This document shows positions 43,814 through 53,522 of a DNA stretch of 64,000 bases, piece by piece. This DNA is from Arthrobacter sp. C2 (GTDB lineage: Bacteria > Actinomycetota > Actinomycetes > Actinomycetales > Micrococcaceae), in NCBI GenBank assembly GCA_024207135.1, contig CP042428.1, positions 4,216,001 through 4,280,000 on the forward strand, read 5' to 3'. A model generated the notes under the pieces. The model saw only the letters and a list, made by a program, of their open reading frames with translations, was not told the DNA's origin and ran no database searches. A program made the translations under genes and the position numbers. Numbering within the stretch: position 1 is the first letter of the stretch; each line of letters opens with the position of its first letter.

Positions 43814-44515
43814 GTGGCCGAACCGTCAACCCGCACCGTGGAGCGGGCCCTGCAGCTGCTGGGATCGGTCTGCGACGCCGGTTTCCTGACGCTTGCCGAT
43901 GCCGCACGGGGAACCGAACTCTCGGCATCCACCGCGCTGCGCCTGCTGCGCACGCTGGAATCCACCGGCTTCGTCCGCAAGGACGACGAGGGCGCCTACC
44001 GGCCGGGACTGCGCATCGTGCAGCTCGGGGCCCAGGCCCTGAGCCATGAATCGATCATCTCCCTCGCCGAGCCGGCGCTGGATCGGATCGTGGAAGCCAC
44101 CGGCGAATCGGCCTACGTGAACGTCCAGGCCCACCACGGGCCCGGCGGGGACCACGGGCTGTACATCGCCATGCGCGAGGGCACACACTCGGTGCGCCAT
44201 TCCTCATGGGTCGGGCGAACCGTCCCGATGGAGGGCAGCGCCTCGGGCGCGGTGCTCTCGGGCAAGACCCCCCAGGCCGGGTACGTGGTGGTGGACCGCG
44301 GCGTCGAAGCCGACGTCACCGCCATTGCCGCGCCGATCGCCGTCCAGACGCACGCTCCGGACGGAACCACCACCGGGACCCGGGTGATTGCGGCGCTGAG
44401 CGTCGTGGCCCCCAGCTACCGCATGAACCCCGAAAAGATCAGGACCATCGGCGAACTCGTCGCCGCCGAGGCCCACAACGTGTTGACCGCATACCAACAG
44501 GAGAACCAGCCATGA
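43814..44515 (+). CDS. IclR family transcriptional regulator of histidine utilisation
   Basis: This 233-residue protein has an N-terminal winged helix ([23 protein letters not shown]) and a GAF-like IclR effector domain ([30 protein letters not shown]). GTG 43814 is chosen because it follows TTGGAGA at normal spacing and starts directly before the DNA-binding domain; a GTG at 43751 would add 21 residues but touches the operator. It overlaps hutU by 4 bases, so it is the first gene of the rightward hut operon and probably senses histidine or urocanate. Confidence 0.88.
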   Translation: MAEPSTRTVERALQLLGSVCDAGFLTLADAARGTELSASTALRLLRTLESTGFVRKDDEGAYRPGLRIVQLGAQALSHESIISLAEPALDRIVEATGESAYVNVQAHHGPGGDHGLYIAMREGTHSVRHSSWVGRTVPMEGSASGAVLSGKTPQAGYVVVDRGVEADVTAIAAPIAVQTHAPDGTTTGTRVIAALSVVAPSYRMNPEKIRTIGELVAAEAHNVLTAYQQENQP

Positions 44516-46191
44516 GCTTCACCCAACATGATCCCTCCCGCGTCATCCGTGCCCCCCGCGGCACCAAGCTGACCGCCAAGAGTTGGCAGACCGAGGCCCC
44601 GCTGCGCATGCTCATGAACAACCTGGACCCGGAGGTCGCCGAGCGCCCCGAGGACCTGGTCGTCTACGGCGGCACCGGCCGCGCGGCCCGCTCCTGGGAA
44701 GCCTACGACGCGATCATCAAGACCCTGACCGACCTGGAAGAGGATGAGACCCTGCTGGTCCAGTCCGGCAAGCCGGTCGGAGTCTTTCGCACCAACAAGT
44801 GGGCCCCGCGCGTGCTGATCGCCAACTCCAACCTGGTCGGCGACTGGGCCACCTGGCCCGAGTTCCGCAAGCTCGAGGCCGAGGGCCTGATGATGTACGG
44901 GCAGATGACCGCCGGCTCCTGGATCTACATCGGCACCCAGGGCATCCTGCAGGGCACCTACGAGACCTTCGCCGCCATCGGCGCCAAGCGCTTCAACGGC
45001 ACCCTGGCCGGCACCTTGACCCTGACCGGCGGCTGCGGCGGCATGGGCGGCGCCCAGCCGCTGGCCGTCACCCTCAACGGCGGCGCCTGCCTGATCGTCG
45101 ATGTTTCCGAGGAACGCCTGCGCCGCCGCCTGGGCAAGCGCTACCTGGACGACGTCGAGCTGGACCTGGATGCTGCAATCGCCAAGGTCACCGCCGCGAA
45201 GAACGAGGGACGCGCCCTGTCGGTGGGCTATGTCGGCAACGCCGCGCAAGTGTTCCCGGAGCTGCTGCGCCGCCAGCAGGCCGGGACGGTCTCCTTCGAC
45301 ATCGTCACCGACCAGACTTCCGCACACGATCCCTTGAGCTACCTGCCGGTTGAATACACCATCGAGCAGTGGGATGCCGAGGCCAAGGCCGACGAGGCCG
45401 GCTTCACCAAGAAGGCCCAGACCTCCATGGCCCTGCACGTCGAGGCCATGGTCGGCTTCCAGGACATCGGCGCCGAGGTCTTCGACTACGGCAACTCCAT
45501 CCGCGACGAGGCACGCCAGGGCGGATTCGAGCGCGCCTTCGAGTTCCCGGGCTTCGTCCCGGCCTACATCCGCCCGCTCTTCTGCGAGGGCCTGGGCCCG
45601 TTCCGCTGGGTGGCACTCTCCGGCGACCCGGAAGACATCCGCGTAACCGACGAGGCGCTGAAGGAACTCTTCCCCGAAAACGATCACCTGCACCGCTGGC
45701 TGGATGCTGCCGCCGAGCACGTCGAGTTCGAGGGCCTGCCGGCACGCATCTGCTGGCTGGGCTACGGCGAGCGCCAGAAGGCCGGCCTGCTGTTCAACCG
45801 GCTGGTGGCCGAGGGCAAGGTCTCCGCGCCGATCGTGATCGGCCGCGACCACCTCGACTCCGGCTCGGTGGCATCCCCGTACCGCGAGACCGAATCCATG
45901 AAGGACGGATCGGACGCGATCGCCGACTGGCCGCTGCTCAACGCCCTGACCGCCACCGCCTCCGGTGCCACCTGGGTCTCCATCCACCACGGTGGTGGGG
46001 TCGGCATCGGCCGCTCCATCCACGCCGGACAGGTCTCGCTGGCCGACGGCACCGAGCTGGCCGCCGCCAAGCTGGAGGCGCTGCTGACCAATGACCCGGG
46101 CATGGGCGTGATCCGCCACGTTGATGCCGGCTACGAGCGGGCCATCGAGGTCGCCAACGAGCGCGGCGTGCGCATCCCGATGTCCGAATAG
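44512..46191 (+). CDS. hutU: Urocanate hydratase
   Basis: This 559-residue enzyme hydrates urocanate to 4-imidazolone-5-propionate using tightly bound NAD+ as an electrophile. The NAD-binding loop is [16 protein letters not shown] near residue 175. [20 protein letters not shown] carries the conserved active-site region including the catalytic Cys, and [20 protein letters not shown] is a strong family signature. It is translationally coupled to the upstream iclR gene (ATGA) and followed after 83 bases by the M20 hydrolase. Confidence 0.97.
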   Translation: MSFTQHDPSRVIRAPRGTKLTAKSWQTEAPLRMLMNNLDPEVAERPEDLVVYGGTGRAARSWEAYDAIIKTLTDLEEDETLLVQSGKPVGVFRTNKWAPRVLIANSNLVGDWATWPEFRKLEAEGLMMYGQMTAGSWIYIGTQGILQGTYETFAAIGAKRFNGTLAGTLTLTGGCGGMGGAQPLAVTLNGGACLIVDVSEERLRRRLGKRYLDDVELDLDAAIAKVTAAKNEGRALSVGYVGNAAQVFPELLRRQQAGTVSFDIVTDQTSAHDPLSYLPVEYTIEQWDAEAKADEAGFTKKAQTSMALHVEAMVGFQDIGAEVFDYGNSIRDEARQGGFERAFEFPGFVPAYIRPLFCEGLGPFRWVALSGDPEDIRVTDEALKELFPENDHLHRWLDAAAEHVEFEGLPARICWLGYGERQKAGLLFNRLVAEGKVSAPIVIGRDHLDSGSVASPYRETESMKDGSDAIADWPLLNALTATASGATWVSIHHGGGVGIGRSIHAGQVSLADGTELAAAKLEALLTNDPGMGVIRHVDAGYERAIEVANERGVRIPMSE

Positions 46192-46274
46192 CCCGATCCG
46201 TCCTTGGGGTGCGGGCAAGATTGCCCACACCCGGCCGCACCACCCTCCCGGCCTCCGGGCCATAGCCGAAAGAG

Positions 46275-47558
46275 ATGACACACCCTGTGAGCACCGTAAA
46301 TTCCTTGCTGGCGGCAATCGAAGACATCGGCCGCGACGCCAAGCGCGGCGGATACTCGCGCCCCGTGTATTCGGCCGCCGAAACCACGCTGCGCGAATGG
46401 TTCATCGCCGAGGCCACCGCCCGGTCCCTGGAGGTCTCCACCGATGCCAACGGCATCATCTGGGCCTGGTGGGACATGCCCGGATCGGCCAGGGACGAGG
46501 CCTCGCGCCGCGGCGCATTGGTCACCGGGTCGCACCTGGATTCGGTGCCCGGCGGCGGGGCATTCGACGGCCCGCTGGGCGTGGCCAGCGCGCTGGCCGC
46601 CTACGACGAGCTCGCCAATCGCGAGCGGGCCGGCTCCCTGGTGCGCAACCGCGCCCTGGCCATCACGGTGTTCCCCGAGGAGGAAGGCTCGCGCTTCGGC
46701 GTGGCCTGCCTGGGCTCGCGGCTGCTCACCGGCGCCATCGACCCGGCCCGCGCGCTGAACCTGCGCGACGAAGCCGGCAACACCTTCGCCGACGTGGCCT
46801 CCGCCCACGGACAGGATCCCGCCCGCATGGGACGCGACGACGCGGCGCTGGCCCGCATCGGGGACTTCATCGAGCTCCACGTGGAGCAGGGCAAGGGCCT
46901 GAACTCCGAGGCACACACCGATCACGCCGGGCGCGGCCCGGCCGTCGCGGTGGGCGACACCATCCTGGGCCACGGCCGCTGGAAGCTGTCCTTCTCCGGC
47001 CAGGGCAACCACGCCGGAACCACGCTGATGGCCGACCGCTCGGACCCGATGATCGCCGCGGCCCAGACCATCGTCGCTCTCCGGCAGGTCGCCGCGGCGC
47101 AGGACAACGCCCGGGCCACCGTGGGCCGGCTCGAGCCGGTGCCCGGGGGCACCAACGTGATCGCTTCCCGCGTGGATATGTGGCTGGACGTGCGCCACCC
47201 GGATGACGCCGTGACCGCGATGCTGGTGGAAAAGATCCACGGGCAGGCGCAGAAGCTGGCCGCCTTCGAGGGCTGCAGCGTGCAATTGACCGAGGAGTCC
47301 TTCTCCAACACCGTGCACTTCGACTCGGGGTTGGCCCGCTCGCTGGCCAACTCGGTGCGCCGCCTGGTGCCCGACGCCCCGCTGCTGCCCACCGGCGCCG
47401 GGCACGACGCCGGGGTGCTCGCCGCCGTGGTCCCCTCGGGCATGCTCTACGTGCGCAACCCCTCGGGCATCAGCCACTCCCCGGAGGAACACGTGGAGGA
47501 CGACGACGCCGCCGCGGGCGTGCTGGCGCTGGCCGACGCCTTGGAAGACCTGCTGTGA
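46275..47558 (+). CDS. M20 family amidohydrolase (allantoate amidohydrolase/N-carbamoyl-amino-acid hydrolase-like)
   Basis: This 427-residue metallopeptidase-fold protein has metal ligands in GSHLDSVPGGGAFDG (His, Asp) and EEEGSRFGVACLGS (Glu pair), plus FIELHVEQG and the C-terminal SGISHSPEEHVE His. The dimerisation-domain His/Asn are in FSGQGNHAGTT. Family members hydrolyse N-carbamoyl or ureido bonds. In this operon it sits between hutU and hutF where no hutG is present, so it probably removes the formyl group from N-formylglutamate, the last step of the pathway. It overlaps hutF by 4 bases. Confidence 0.9.
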   Translation: MTHPVSTVNSLLAAIEDIGRDAKRGGYSRPVYSAAETTLREWFIAEATARSLEVSTDANGIIWAWWDMPGSARDEASRRGALVTGSHLDSVPGGGAFDGPLGVASALAAYDELANRERAGSLVRNRALAITVFPEEEGSRFGVACLGSRLLTGAIDPARALNLRDEAGNTFADVASAHGQDPARMGRDDAALARIGDFIELHVEQGKGLNSEAHTDHAGRGPAVAVGDTILGHGRWKLSFSGQGNHAGTTLMADRSDPMIAAAQTIVALRQVAAAQDNARATVGRLEPVPGGTNVIASRVDMWLDVRHPDDAVTAMLVEKIHGQAQKLAAFEGCSVQLTEESFSNTVHFDSGLARSLANSVRRLVPDAPLLPTGAGHDAGVLAAVVPSGMLYVRNPSGISHSPEEHVEDDDAAAGVLALADALEDLL

Positions 47559-48784
47559 GCCGGGAAACCATCCGGGTCCCGGCCCCCGTCAACGCGCACT
47601 CGCACGCCTTCCACCGGATCCTGCGCGGGCGCACCCACCAGGGTGCCGACGGCGGGGCCGGGAACTTCTGGACCTGGCGCGAGCAGATGTACGAGGCCGC
47701 CGCCGGACTCACCCCGGCCGGCTACCAGCAGCTGGCCACCGCGGTGTTCGCCGAGATGGCGGTATCCGGATGGAGCGCCGTGGGCGAATTCCACTACCTG
47801 CACCACGACGTTGACGGCGCCCCCTACACGGGGGAGGCCGAGCACGGCATGGAGCTCGCGCTGGCCCGCGCCGCGAAGGCCGCCGGGATCCGCCTGGTGC
47901 TGCTGGACACCTGCTACCTGCAGGGCGGGCTGGACGCTGACGGGACCGTGCTGGGGCTCAACCAGACCCAGGAACGCTTCTCCGATGGGGATGTCGAAGG
48001 CTGGCTGGAACGCCACGGGTCGCTGGCCGCAGCCTTGGCCGGCATCGACGCGGGCGAGGGGCTGGTGTCCCTGGGCGCGGCCATCCACTCGGTGCGCGCC
48101 GTCCCGCCGGCGGCCCTGGAACGGATCGCCGCCGGGCTGGATCCCGCGCTGCCGCTGCACGTGCACCTTTCCGAGCAGCCGGCGGAGAACGAGTCCTGCC
48201 ATGCGGCCTACGGGCTGAGCCCCACCGGGCTGCTGGAACGCTCCGGCCTGCTGGCGGCGCGGCTCTCGGCCGTGCACGCCACGCACCTGTCCGCGACGGA
48301 CATCGCCGCGCTCGGAGCGGCGCGCGCCGGCATCGTGATGTGCCCGAGCACCGAGGCGGACCTGGGCGACGGGATCGGCCCGGCCCGCGAACTGGCAAAC
48401 GCCGGGGCGGTCATCGCCCTGGGCAGCGACCAGCACGCGGTGCTGGATCCCTACCTGGAGCAGCGCGCCCTGGAGCACGGCGAGCGGCTGCGCAGCGGTC
48501 AGCGCGGGCGCTTCTCGCCCGCGGAGCTTTCCGCCGCCGCCCGCGAGGGAGGCCTGCGCTCGCTGGGCCTGGGGGAGAACGACGACTACCTGGAAGTGCG
48601 CACCGACAGCGTGCGCACCGCCGGGTCGCGCACCGCCCAGCTCCCGCTGACCGCCACCGCCGCGGACATCGCCGAGGTCCACATCAACGGCCGGCTGGTG
48701 GCCCGCGACGGCATCCACACCAGGCTGGGGGACCCGGCCGACCTCTACGCAGCCTTTTTCACCGACCACCGGGAGTTTTCATGA
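47555..48784 (+). CDS. hutF: Formimidoylglutamate deiminase
   Basis: This 409-residue amidohydrolase-superfamily enzyme converts N-formimidoyl-L-glutamate to N-formyl-L-glutamate and ammonia. Zinc ligands are in VNAHSHAFHRILRG, LPLHVHLSEQPAEN (His plus catalytic Glu-region), AVHATHLS and ALGSDQHAVLDPY (Asp). It begins only about 10 residues before the first His motif, so the small N-terminal beta-sandwich half found in longer HutF proteins is missing. GTG 47555 overlaps the M20 gene; no longer start is available without deep overlap. hutI follows with a 4-base overlap. Confidence 0.93.
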   Translation: MSRETIRVPAPVNAHSHAFHRILRGRTHQGADGGAGNFWTWREQMYEAAAGLTPAGYQQLATAVFAEMAVSGWSAVGEFHYLHHDVDGAPYTGEAEHGMELALARAAKAAGIRLVLLDTCYLQGGLDADGTVLGLNQTQERFSDGDVEGWLERHGSLAAALAGIDAGEGLVSLGAAIHSVRAVPPAALERIAAGLDPALPLHVHLSEQPAENESCHAAYGLSPTGLLERSGLLAARLSAVHATHLSATDIAALGAARAGIVMCPSTEADLGDGIGPARELANAGAVIALGSDQHAVLDPYLEQRALEHGERLRSGQRGRFSPAELSAAAREGGLRSLGLGENDDYLEVRTDSVRTAGSRTAQLPLTATAADIAEVHINGRLVARDGIHTRLGDPADLYAAFFTDHREFS

Positions 48785-49986
48785 GCACCACGCTGATCAC
48801 CAACCTGTCCGAGGCCTTCACCTCCGATGCCGCCGCCACGCTCGTCGAGAACGCGGCGATCCTCATCGACGGGGAGAAGATCGCCTGGATCGGGAGGGCG
48901 TCCGACGCCCCGGCGGCCGGCACCGTCATCGACGCCGGATACCGGGCCGCGCTGCCGGGCTGGGTCGACTCGCACAGCCACCTGGTCTTCGCCGGGGACC
49001 GCAGCCGCGAATTCGTGGCCCGCATGGCCGGGCAGGACTATGCCGCCGGCGGTATCGCGGTGACCACCGCCGCCACGCGGGCGGCGTCCGACTACGACCT
49101 CACGCGCCTGGTCATGGGTCGGGCCGCCGAGGCCCTGGCCGGGGGAACCACCTACCTGGAGACCAAGACCGGGTACGGGCTCAACGTGGAGGAGGAAACG
49201 CGGCACGCCCGCATCGCCTCCACCGTGGTGGACAAGGTGACGTTCCTGGGCGCCCACCTGGTTCCGGCCGACATGGACGCCCAGGAATACACGGACCTGG
49301 TCTGCGGGGAGATGCTCGAGCGGGTGGCCCCCTACGTCCAGTTCGCCGACGTCTTCTGCGAACGCGGGGCCTTCAACGAGGCCCAGTCCCGCCAGGTGCT
49401 CGCTGCCGCCCGGGATGCCGGGCTGGGATTGCGCGTGCACGGGAACCAGCTGGGCCCCGGTCCCGGCACCCGGCTTGCGGTGGAGTTCGGCGCGGCCAGC
49501 GTGGACCACGTGAACTACCTGGATGCAGCGGATGTGGCGGCACTGGCCGGTTCCTGGAGCCGCTGGGATCCTGCCACCCGCAGCGGTGTCGCCGGGACGG
49601 TGGCAACGTGCCTGCCGGCCTGCGACCTCTCGACCCGCCAGCCTTTGGCCCCGGGACGTGAATTGATCGACGCGGGCGTGCAGATTGCGCTGGCCTCGAA
49701 CTGCAACCCGGGCACCTCCTACACCTCCTCGATGTCTTTCTGCGTGGCCACGGCCGTGTTGCAGATGAAGCTGAGCATCGAGGAAGCGGTCATCGCCGCG
49801 ACCTACGGCGGGGCGCTCGCCCTGGGCGTGCAGGATGAGGTCGGCACCCTGGAAGTGGGCAAGCGCGCGGACATCCAGCTGCTCAACGCCCCCTCGGTGG
49901 CACACCTGGCCTACCGGCCGGGGATGAACCTTTCGGGCCCGGTGTTCCGGGCCGGGAAGCTGGTCGCGGGCAAACTCCCGGGATAG
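48781..49986 (+). CDS. hutI: Imidazolonepropionase
   Basis: This 401-residue amidohydrolase opens 4-imidazolone-5-propionate to N-formimidoyl-L-glutamate. Metal ligands are in VDSHSHLVFAGDR, GAHLVPAD, RVHGNQLGPGPG and VDHVNYLD. The position normally held by the metal-binding Asp at the end of strand 8 reads LASNCNPGTSYTSSM here, with Asn (codon AAC) where most HutI proteins have Asp. It ends the hut operon, which together covers histidine to formylglutamate and beyond. Confidence 0.95.
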   Translation: MSTTLITNLSEAFTSDAAATLVENAAILIDGEKIAWIGRASDAPAAGTVIDAGYRAALPGWVDSHSHLVFAGDRSREFVARMAGQDYAAGGIAVTTAATRAASDYDLTRLVMGRAAEALAGGTTYLETKTGYGLNVEEETRHARIASTVVDKVTFLGAHLVPADMDAQEYTDLVCGEMLERVAPYVQFADVFCERGAFNEAQSRQVLAAARDAGLGLRVHGNQLGPGPGTRLAVEFGAASVDHVNYLDAADVAALAGSWSRWDPATRSGVAGTVATCLPACDLSTRQPLAPGRELIDAGVQIALASNCNPGTSYTSSMSFCVATAVLQMKLSIEEAVIAATYGGALALGVQDEVGTLEVGKRADIQLLNAPSVAHLAYRPGMNLSGPVFRAGKLVAGKLPG

Positions 49987-50113
49987 GTGCGCATTGACGG
50001 TGCAACCCCCCGCTTTTGGTTGCCGGCGGGGCGGAGGATCACCAGCAGTATCCATGGTGGTGGTTGGAACGGGTGCCGGCGGAATCCAACGGCGCGGTCG
50101 TTTCCCGGATGGA

Positions 50114-51334
50114 CTACATCCGCCGAGCGGCATCGCGAAGCGCGGAAACCACCGGAACAGTTCCGTCTTCCGTAGCGAGCGCCGCGGCGACTTGGCGTGC
50201 CTTGGCGGCATAGGCCGGGGTTGTGGTGGCCTGCTTGATGGCGGTGGCCAGCCGTTCGGTGGTGAGGTGTTTGTAGGGGACCGGTTGGGGGCCCGCACCG
50301 AGGGACGTGATCCGGGCGGCCCAGAACGGCTGGTCGGTGTAGATCGGGACGCTGACGGTTGGGATCCCGGCGCGCAACCCGGCCGCTGTGGTCCCCGCTC
50401 CGGCGTGGTGGACCACCGCCGCCATCTGCGGGAACAACCATTCGTGGGGAACGGCTCCGACGCCAAGAGCATTGGGACCGGTGATGCCTTCCGCACCCTG
50501 CAACACCGCTCGGACGCCGGCGCGGCGAATCGTGTCGAGCATGAATTCGACGTCCATGGCCTCGCTGCTGCCAAAACCGATGAAGACCGGGGGCGGTCCG
50601 TCGGCGAGGAATTCGAGCAGCTCGGTGGACGGGCGCCAACCTGGATCGGTTTCCGGCCACCAGTATCCGGTCACCACGAGTCCTGATCGCCAGTCCAACG
50701 GTGCCGGAAACACGGTGGGACTGAATCCGTGGAGTACGGGACGGTTGGTTTTTCGGCGGAGCCGTTCGCTGCCGGCCCGTGATTTTTTCGCCAGCCCGAG
50801 GGACTGCCGGACGCGTGCGCTCGGGAGGTCGTAGGGCGCCCTGCCGGCGGACACCAGAGAGCCAAGCAGCTTGTTTCCGACCGGGCCCAGGCTTCGGGCG
50901 CTCCCCAATGCCACGGGCGGGTAGGCGGAGCTGGGTTCGATCGGCTGCAGGTGTGCGCCAATGGCGGGGATGCCCAAGGCCTCGGCTACGTCGTAGGCAT
51001 AGGGCGCGACCGAATTGGCCAGTATCACGTCGGCACCGCGCTCAGCTGCGGCCACCGTACCTGTCGCGGCCAGCTCCATGTATTCACCGAGTTCGCGCAT
51101 ATATCGGAACAGGTCCGTGGCCGACGCCCTTTTTCCGGGGGCCGCAGGATTGACCAGGCGGCTCATGTCTCCGGGCAGTTCGCGATGCTCGCACCCGACC
51201 GCGGTGATCAACGGGGCATGGGCGGCGTTGGCCGCGATTGCGACGTCGAACCCGGCGGACTGGAGCCTGCTGCCGAGTCCTGCCATCGGGGCTACATCGC
51301 CCCGGGTGCCGGGGGTGACCATGAGTACGCGCAT
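50114..51334 (-). CDS. UDP-glycosyltransferase family (macrolide/antibiotic-type) glycosyltransferase
   Basis: This 406-residue GT1/GT-B enzyme starts MRVLMVTPGTRGDVAPMAGL. Its C-terminal nucleotide-sugar motif is AVVHHAGAGTTAAGLRAGIP followed by DQPFWAARI. Such enzymes transfer sugar from a UDP- or dTDP-donor to lipids, sterols or antibiotics; many soil-bacterial members inactivate macrolides. ATG 51334 has GAGGA 5 bases upstream. It is divergent from a TetR gene across a 27-bp palindrome, which points to inducible expression. Confidence 0.9.
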   Translation of the reverse strand: MRVLMVTPGTRGDVAPMAGLGSRLQSAGFDVAIAANAAHAPLITAVGCEHRELPGDMSRLVNPAAPGKRASATDLFRYMRELGEYMELAATGTVAAAERGADVILANSVAPYAYDVAEALGIPAIGAHLQPIEPSSAYPPVALGSARSLGPVGNKLLGSLVSAGRAPYDLPSARVRQSLGLAKKSRAGSERLRRKTNRPVLHGFSPTVFPAPLDWRSGLVVTGYWWPETDPGWRPSTELLEFLADGPPPVFIGFGSSEAMDVEFMLDTIRRAGVRAVLQGAEGITGPNALGVGAVPHEWLFPQMAAVVHHAGAGTTAAGLRAGIPTVSVPIYTDQPFWAARITSLGAGPQPVPYKHLTTERLATAIKQATTTPAYAAKARQVAAALATEDGTVPVVSALRDAARRM

Positions 51335-51351
51335 GGGGATCCTCATTCCTA

Positions 51352-51378
51352 TTGATTGCGAACAGTGTTCGCAATCAA
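51352..51378. promoter_or_regulatory. TetR operator, 27-bp perfect palindrome
   Basis: TTGATTGCGAACA (51352-51364) and TGTTCGCAATCAA (51366-51378) are perfect inverted arms around a single G. The site starts 18 bases upstream of the glycosyltransferase start and lies 61 bases upstream of tetR, so bound repressor would block both promoters. Confidence 0.85.
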
Positions 51379-51438
51379 GGATATAGTGAAATGGTTGCAG
51401 GACCCAACGCCGGTGACCGAAGGAAAGGCGGACCAAGA

Positions 51439-52173
51439 ATGACTGCTCGCGACCCCATTGATATTTGGCGGAGGCCGGAGCGTTCCGGCGTCGGGCCGAA
51501 ACCGCAACACTCCCGTGGGCAGATTGCCGCCGCGGCCATCGACATCGCCGACCGGGACGGATTGGCGGCGGTGTCTGTCCGGCGAGTGGCCAGGGACATG
51601 GGGACCGGCCCCGCGTCCCTCTACAGGTACCTGCGATCCCATGACGAGCTCATCGAACTCATGGTCGACACCGTGAGTGGTGAATACGACCTTGGTCCTT
51701 CCGGCGAAACACCGAGGGACCAGCTGCTGGCCCTGGCCCGGCAAGGCCGGAGCATCATGCACCGGCACCCGTGGCTGGCCGCGCTGCTGCTGACCAGGCC
51801 GTCAATGGGACCCAGCACCCTCCGGTACCTGGAAAGCGCCCTGACCGCCATGGAGTCGATCGACTTGCCCGGCCCCTCCAAACTTCAAACCGTGGCCATG
51901 CTGACGGCGCTCACCTCCGCATTCGTGCAAAACGAGCTGTCCCAACCCGGAAATTCGGGGGCAGCCAACGGCGCAGCGAGCGATCGAGTGGAATATCTTT
52001 CCGAAGCGGTTCGGTCAGGCAATTACCCGCGGCTCGCCAGCGCATTCTCTGGAGGGAACGAACCCGAGACGCCTGACGACATGTTCAACGGCATCATTGT
52101 GGGCTACCTGGCCGGCGTGGGCCTTCGCCAGCTGCCCCAAGAAACACCCGGGGCCGGTGAAATTCAAGCTTGA
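51439..52173 (+). CDS. TetR family transcriptional regulator
   Basis: This 244-residue repressor has a 30-residue linker and then the helix-turn-helix AVSVRRVARDMGTGPASLYRYL. The ligand domain is of the tetracycline-repressor-like C-terminal type (LLALARQGRSIMHRHPWLAALL). ATG 51439 follows AAAGG; an ATG at 51391 would add 16 residues. It is divergent from the glycosyltransferase and should control it and itself through the palindrome at 51352-51378. Confidence 0.88.
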   Translation: MTARDPIDIWRRPERSGVGPKPQHSRGQIAAAAIDIADRDGLAAVSVRRVARDMGTGPASLYRYLRSHDELIELMVDTVSGEYDLGPSGETPRDQLLALARQGRSIMHRHPWLAALLLTRPSMGPSTLRYLESALTAMESIDLPGPSKLQTVAMLTALTSAFVQNELSQPGNSGAANGAASDRVEYLSEAVRSGNYPRLASAFSGGNEPETPDDMFNGIIVGYLAGVGLRQLPQETPGAGEIQA

Positions 52174-52391
52174 CCAGGGCCCGGAGTGTTTGCCGGTGTT
52201 CCGGGCCGGGCGGATTGGCGGCTTGGCCCTCTAGGCCCGCAGCGGCGCCATCCTGATGACGGCCTGACTGCGGAACACCATGACGAAAGCCGAGGTGCCA
52301 TGAGATTCCAACCGCCGGAAGCACCTGTTCCGTGGATCTTCCAGTGAAGAGATCACTGATCTGATTACGTGCAATCATCGTTTCCATGTAG

Positions 52392-52910
52392 GGGAGCATC
52401 GTTTCGTCGGTTCGACTGGACGAGGAGACCGAAGCCCGTTTGGAGCGCCTCGCCGCCCAAACCAATCGTTCGAAGGCCTTCTGCTTGCGAGAGCTCGTCG
52501 AATCCGGGCTGCCCCGCCTGGGGCGCGAGCATGGCATCGCCCGGTTGGCCCCAGACATACGTGCCGGTCGCGAGCTGTCCGTCAGCCAAGAAGAATTGAC
52601 GCGTGATCTTCGCCCGGATGATTGGGTTCTCGCAATGCGCTGCGCAAGGGCTGCGAAAGCCGGACAAGCCCTCGGCGAGGCGAATGATGCTGGCCTGGAA
52701 GAGGTCTCCGCCCTGGCGGACCCCCGTTCCCGGGGCAAGGGACTCCCCGGCTCCTTGGCCGGCCTGTGGCGATACAGGGCTGGGGAATACTGCATCATTT
52801 GTGGCCTGGTTGACGACGAGTTGGCCGTCATCGCATGGGGGCCGGGTCCTCGCCCTGCGATCCGTGACCGGCATTTGCCCAACGAGCCGGATATTACGCG
52901 GCTGACTTGA
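52392..52910 (+). pseudogene. Degenerate RelBE-type toxin-antitoxin fused in one frame, start lost
   Basis: The frame reads SVRLDEETEARLERLAAQTN-RSKAFCLRELVESGL (ribbon-helix-helix antitoxin), then DIRAGRELSVSQEELTRDL (the usual RelB C-terminus) and passes without a stop into a RelE-like toxin: DPRSRGKGL, LAGLWRYRAGEYCIIC and DDELAVIAW. Normally the two are separate overlapping genes. The only upstream ATG (52386-52388) is followed at once by in-frame TAG (52389-52391), and the first alternative start (TTG 52440) would remove the antitoxin strand. The toxin end (RPAIRDRH) has lost the usual VGHRR core. It is probably a dead module. The gap 52174-52391 shows nothing else. Confidence 0.7.
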
Positions 52911-52971
52911 TGTCAGACGCCGCCAGCGAATTTTTTAGTGATGCACCTCGCGCTCGTGATAAACAAGGAGC

Positions 52972-53469
52972 ATGGCTATTACTGCACTCAAAGGTACCCC
53001 TGTCCAAACCGTTGGCGAGCTGCCCGCCGTTGGCGCAACCGCTCCCGACTTTGCTTTCACCGGCGCCGACCTCGGCGACGTAAACAGCAGCGAGCTGCGC
53101 GGCAAGCGCATCGTGCTCAACGTCTTCCCGTCGATCGACACCGGTGTCTGCGCCTCCTCGGTCCGCAAGTTCAACGAACTGGCCGCCGGCTTGGAGAACA
53201 CCGCCGTTGTGTGCGCCTCGGCCGACCTGCCGTTCGCCCTGGGCCGCTTCTGCGGTGCCGAAGGCCTCGAGAACGTTGTTCCGGCTTCGAGCTTCCGCTC
53301 CGACTTCGGCGCGGAATTCGGCCTGACCCAGGCCGACGGCCCGCTGCGCGGCCTGCTGGCCCGCGCCGTCGTGGTCCTCGATGAGAACGGCGTGGTCCTG
53401 CACCACGAGGTGGTTCCCGAAATCACCACCGAGCCGAACTACGACGCAGCAATCGCCGCGCTGTCCTAA
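52972..53469 (+). CDS. tpx: Thiol peroxidase (atypical 2-Cys peroxiredoxin)
   Basis: This 165-residue thioredoxin-fold enzyme reduces peroxides, with thioredoxin as electron donor. The peroxidatic Cys is in [16 protein letters not shown] near residue 60, and the resolving Cys in [16 protein letters not shown] near residue 94. That spacing is the Tpx hallmark. ATG 52972 follows AAGGAGC. It is monocistronic, with a strong terminator downstream. Confidence 0.96.
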   Translation: MAITALKGTPVQTVGELPAVGATAPDFAFTGADLGDVNSSELRGKRIVLNVFPSIDTGVCASSVRKFNELAAGLENTAVVCASADLPFALGRFCGAEGLENVVPASSFRSDFGAEFGLTQADGPLRGLLARAVVVLDENGVVLHHEVVPEITTEPNYDAAIAALS

Positions 53470-53522
53470 GCATCCTTGTTTCGGCTTGGCTGCCTCGCAG
53501 CTGGGCCGCAGCCTGGGGGTGG

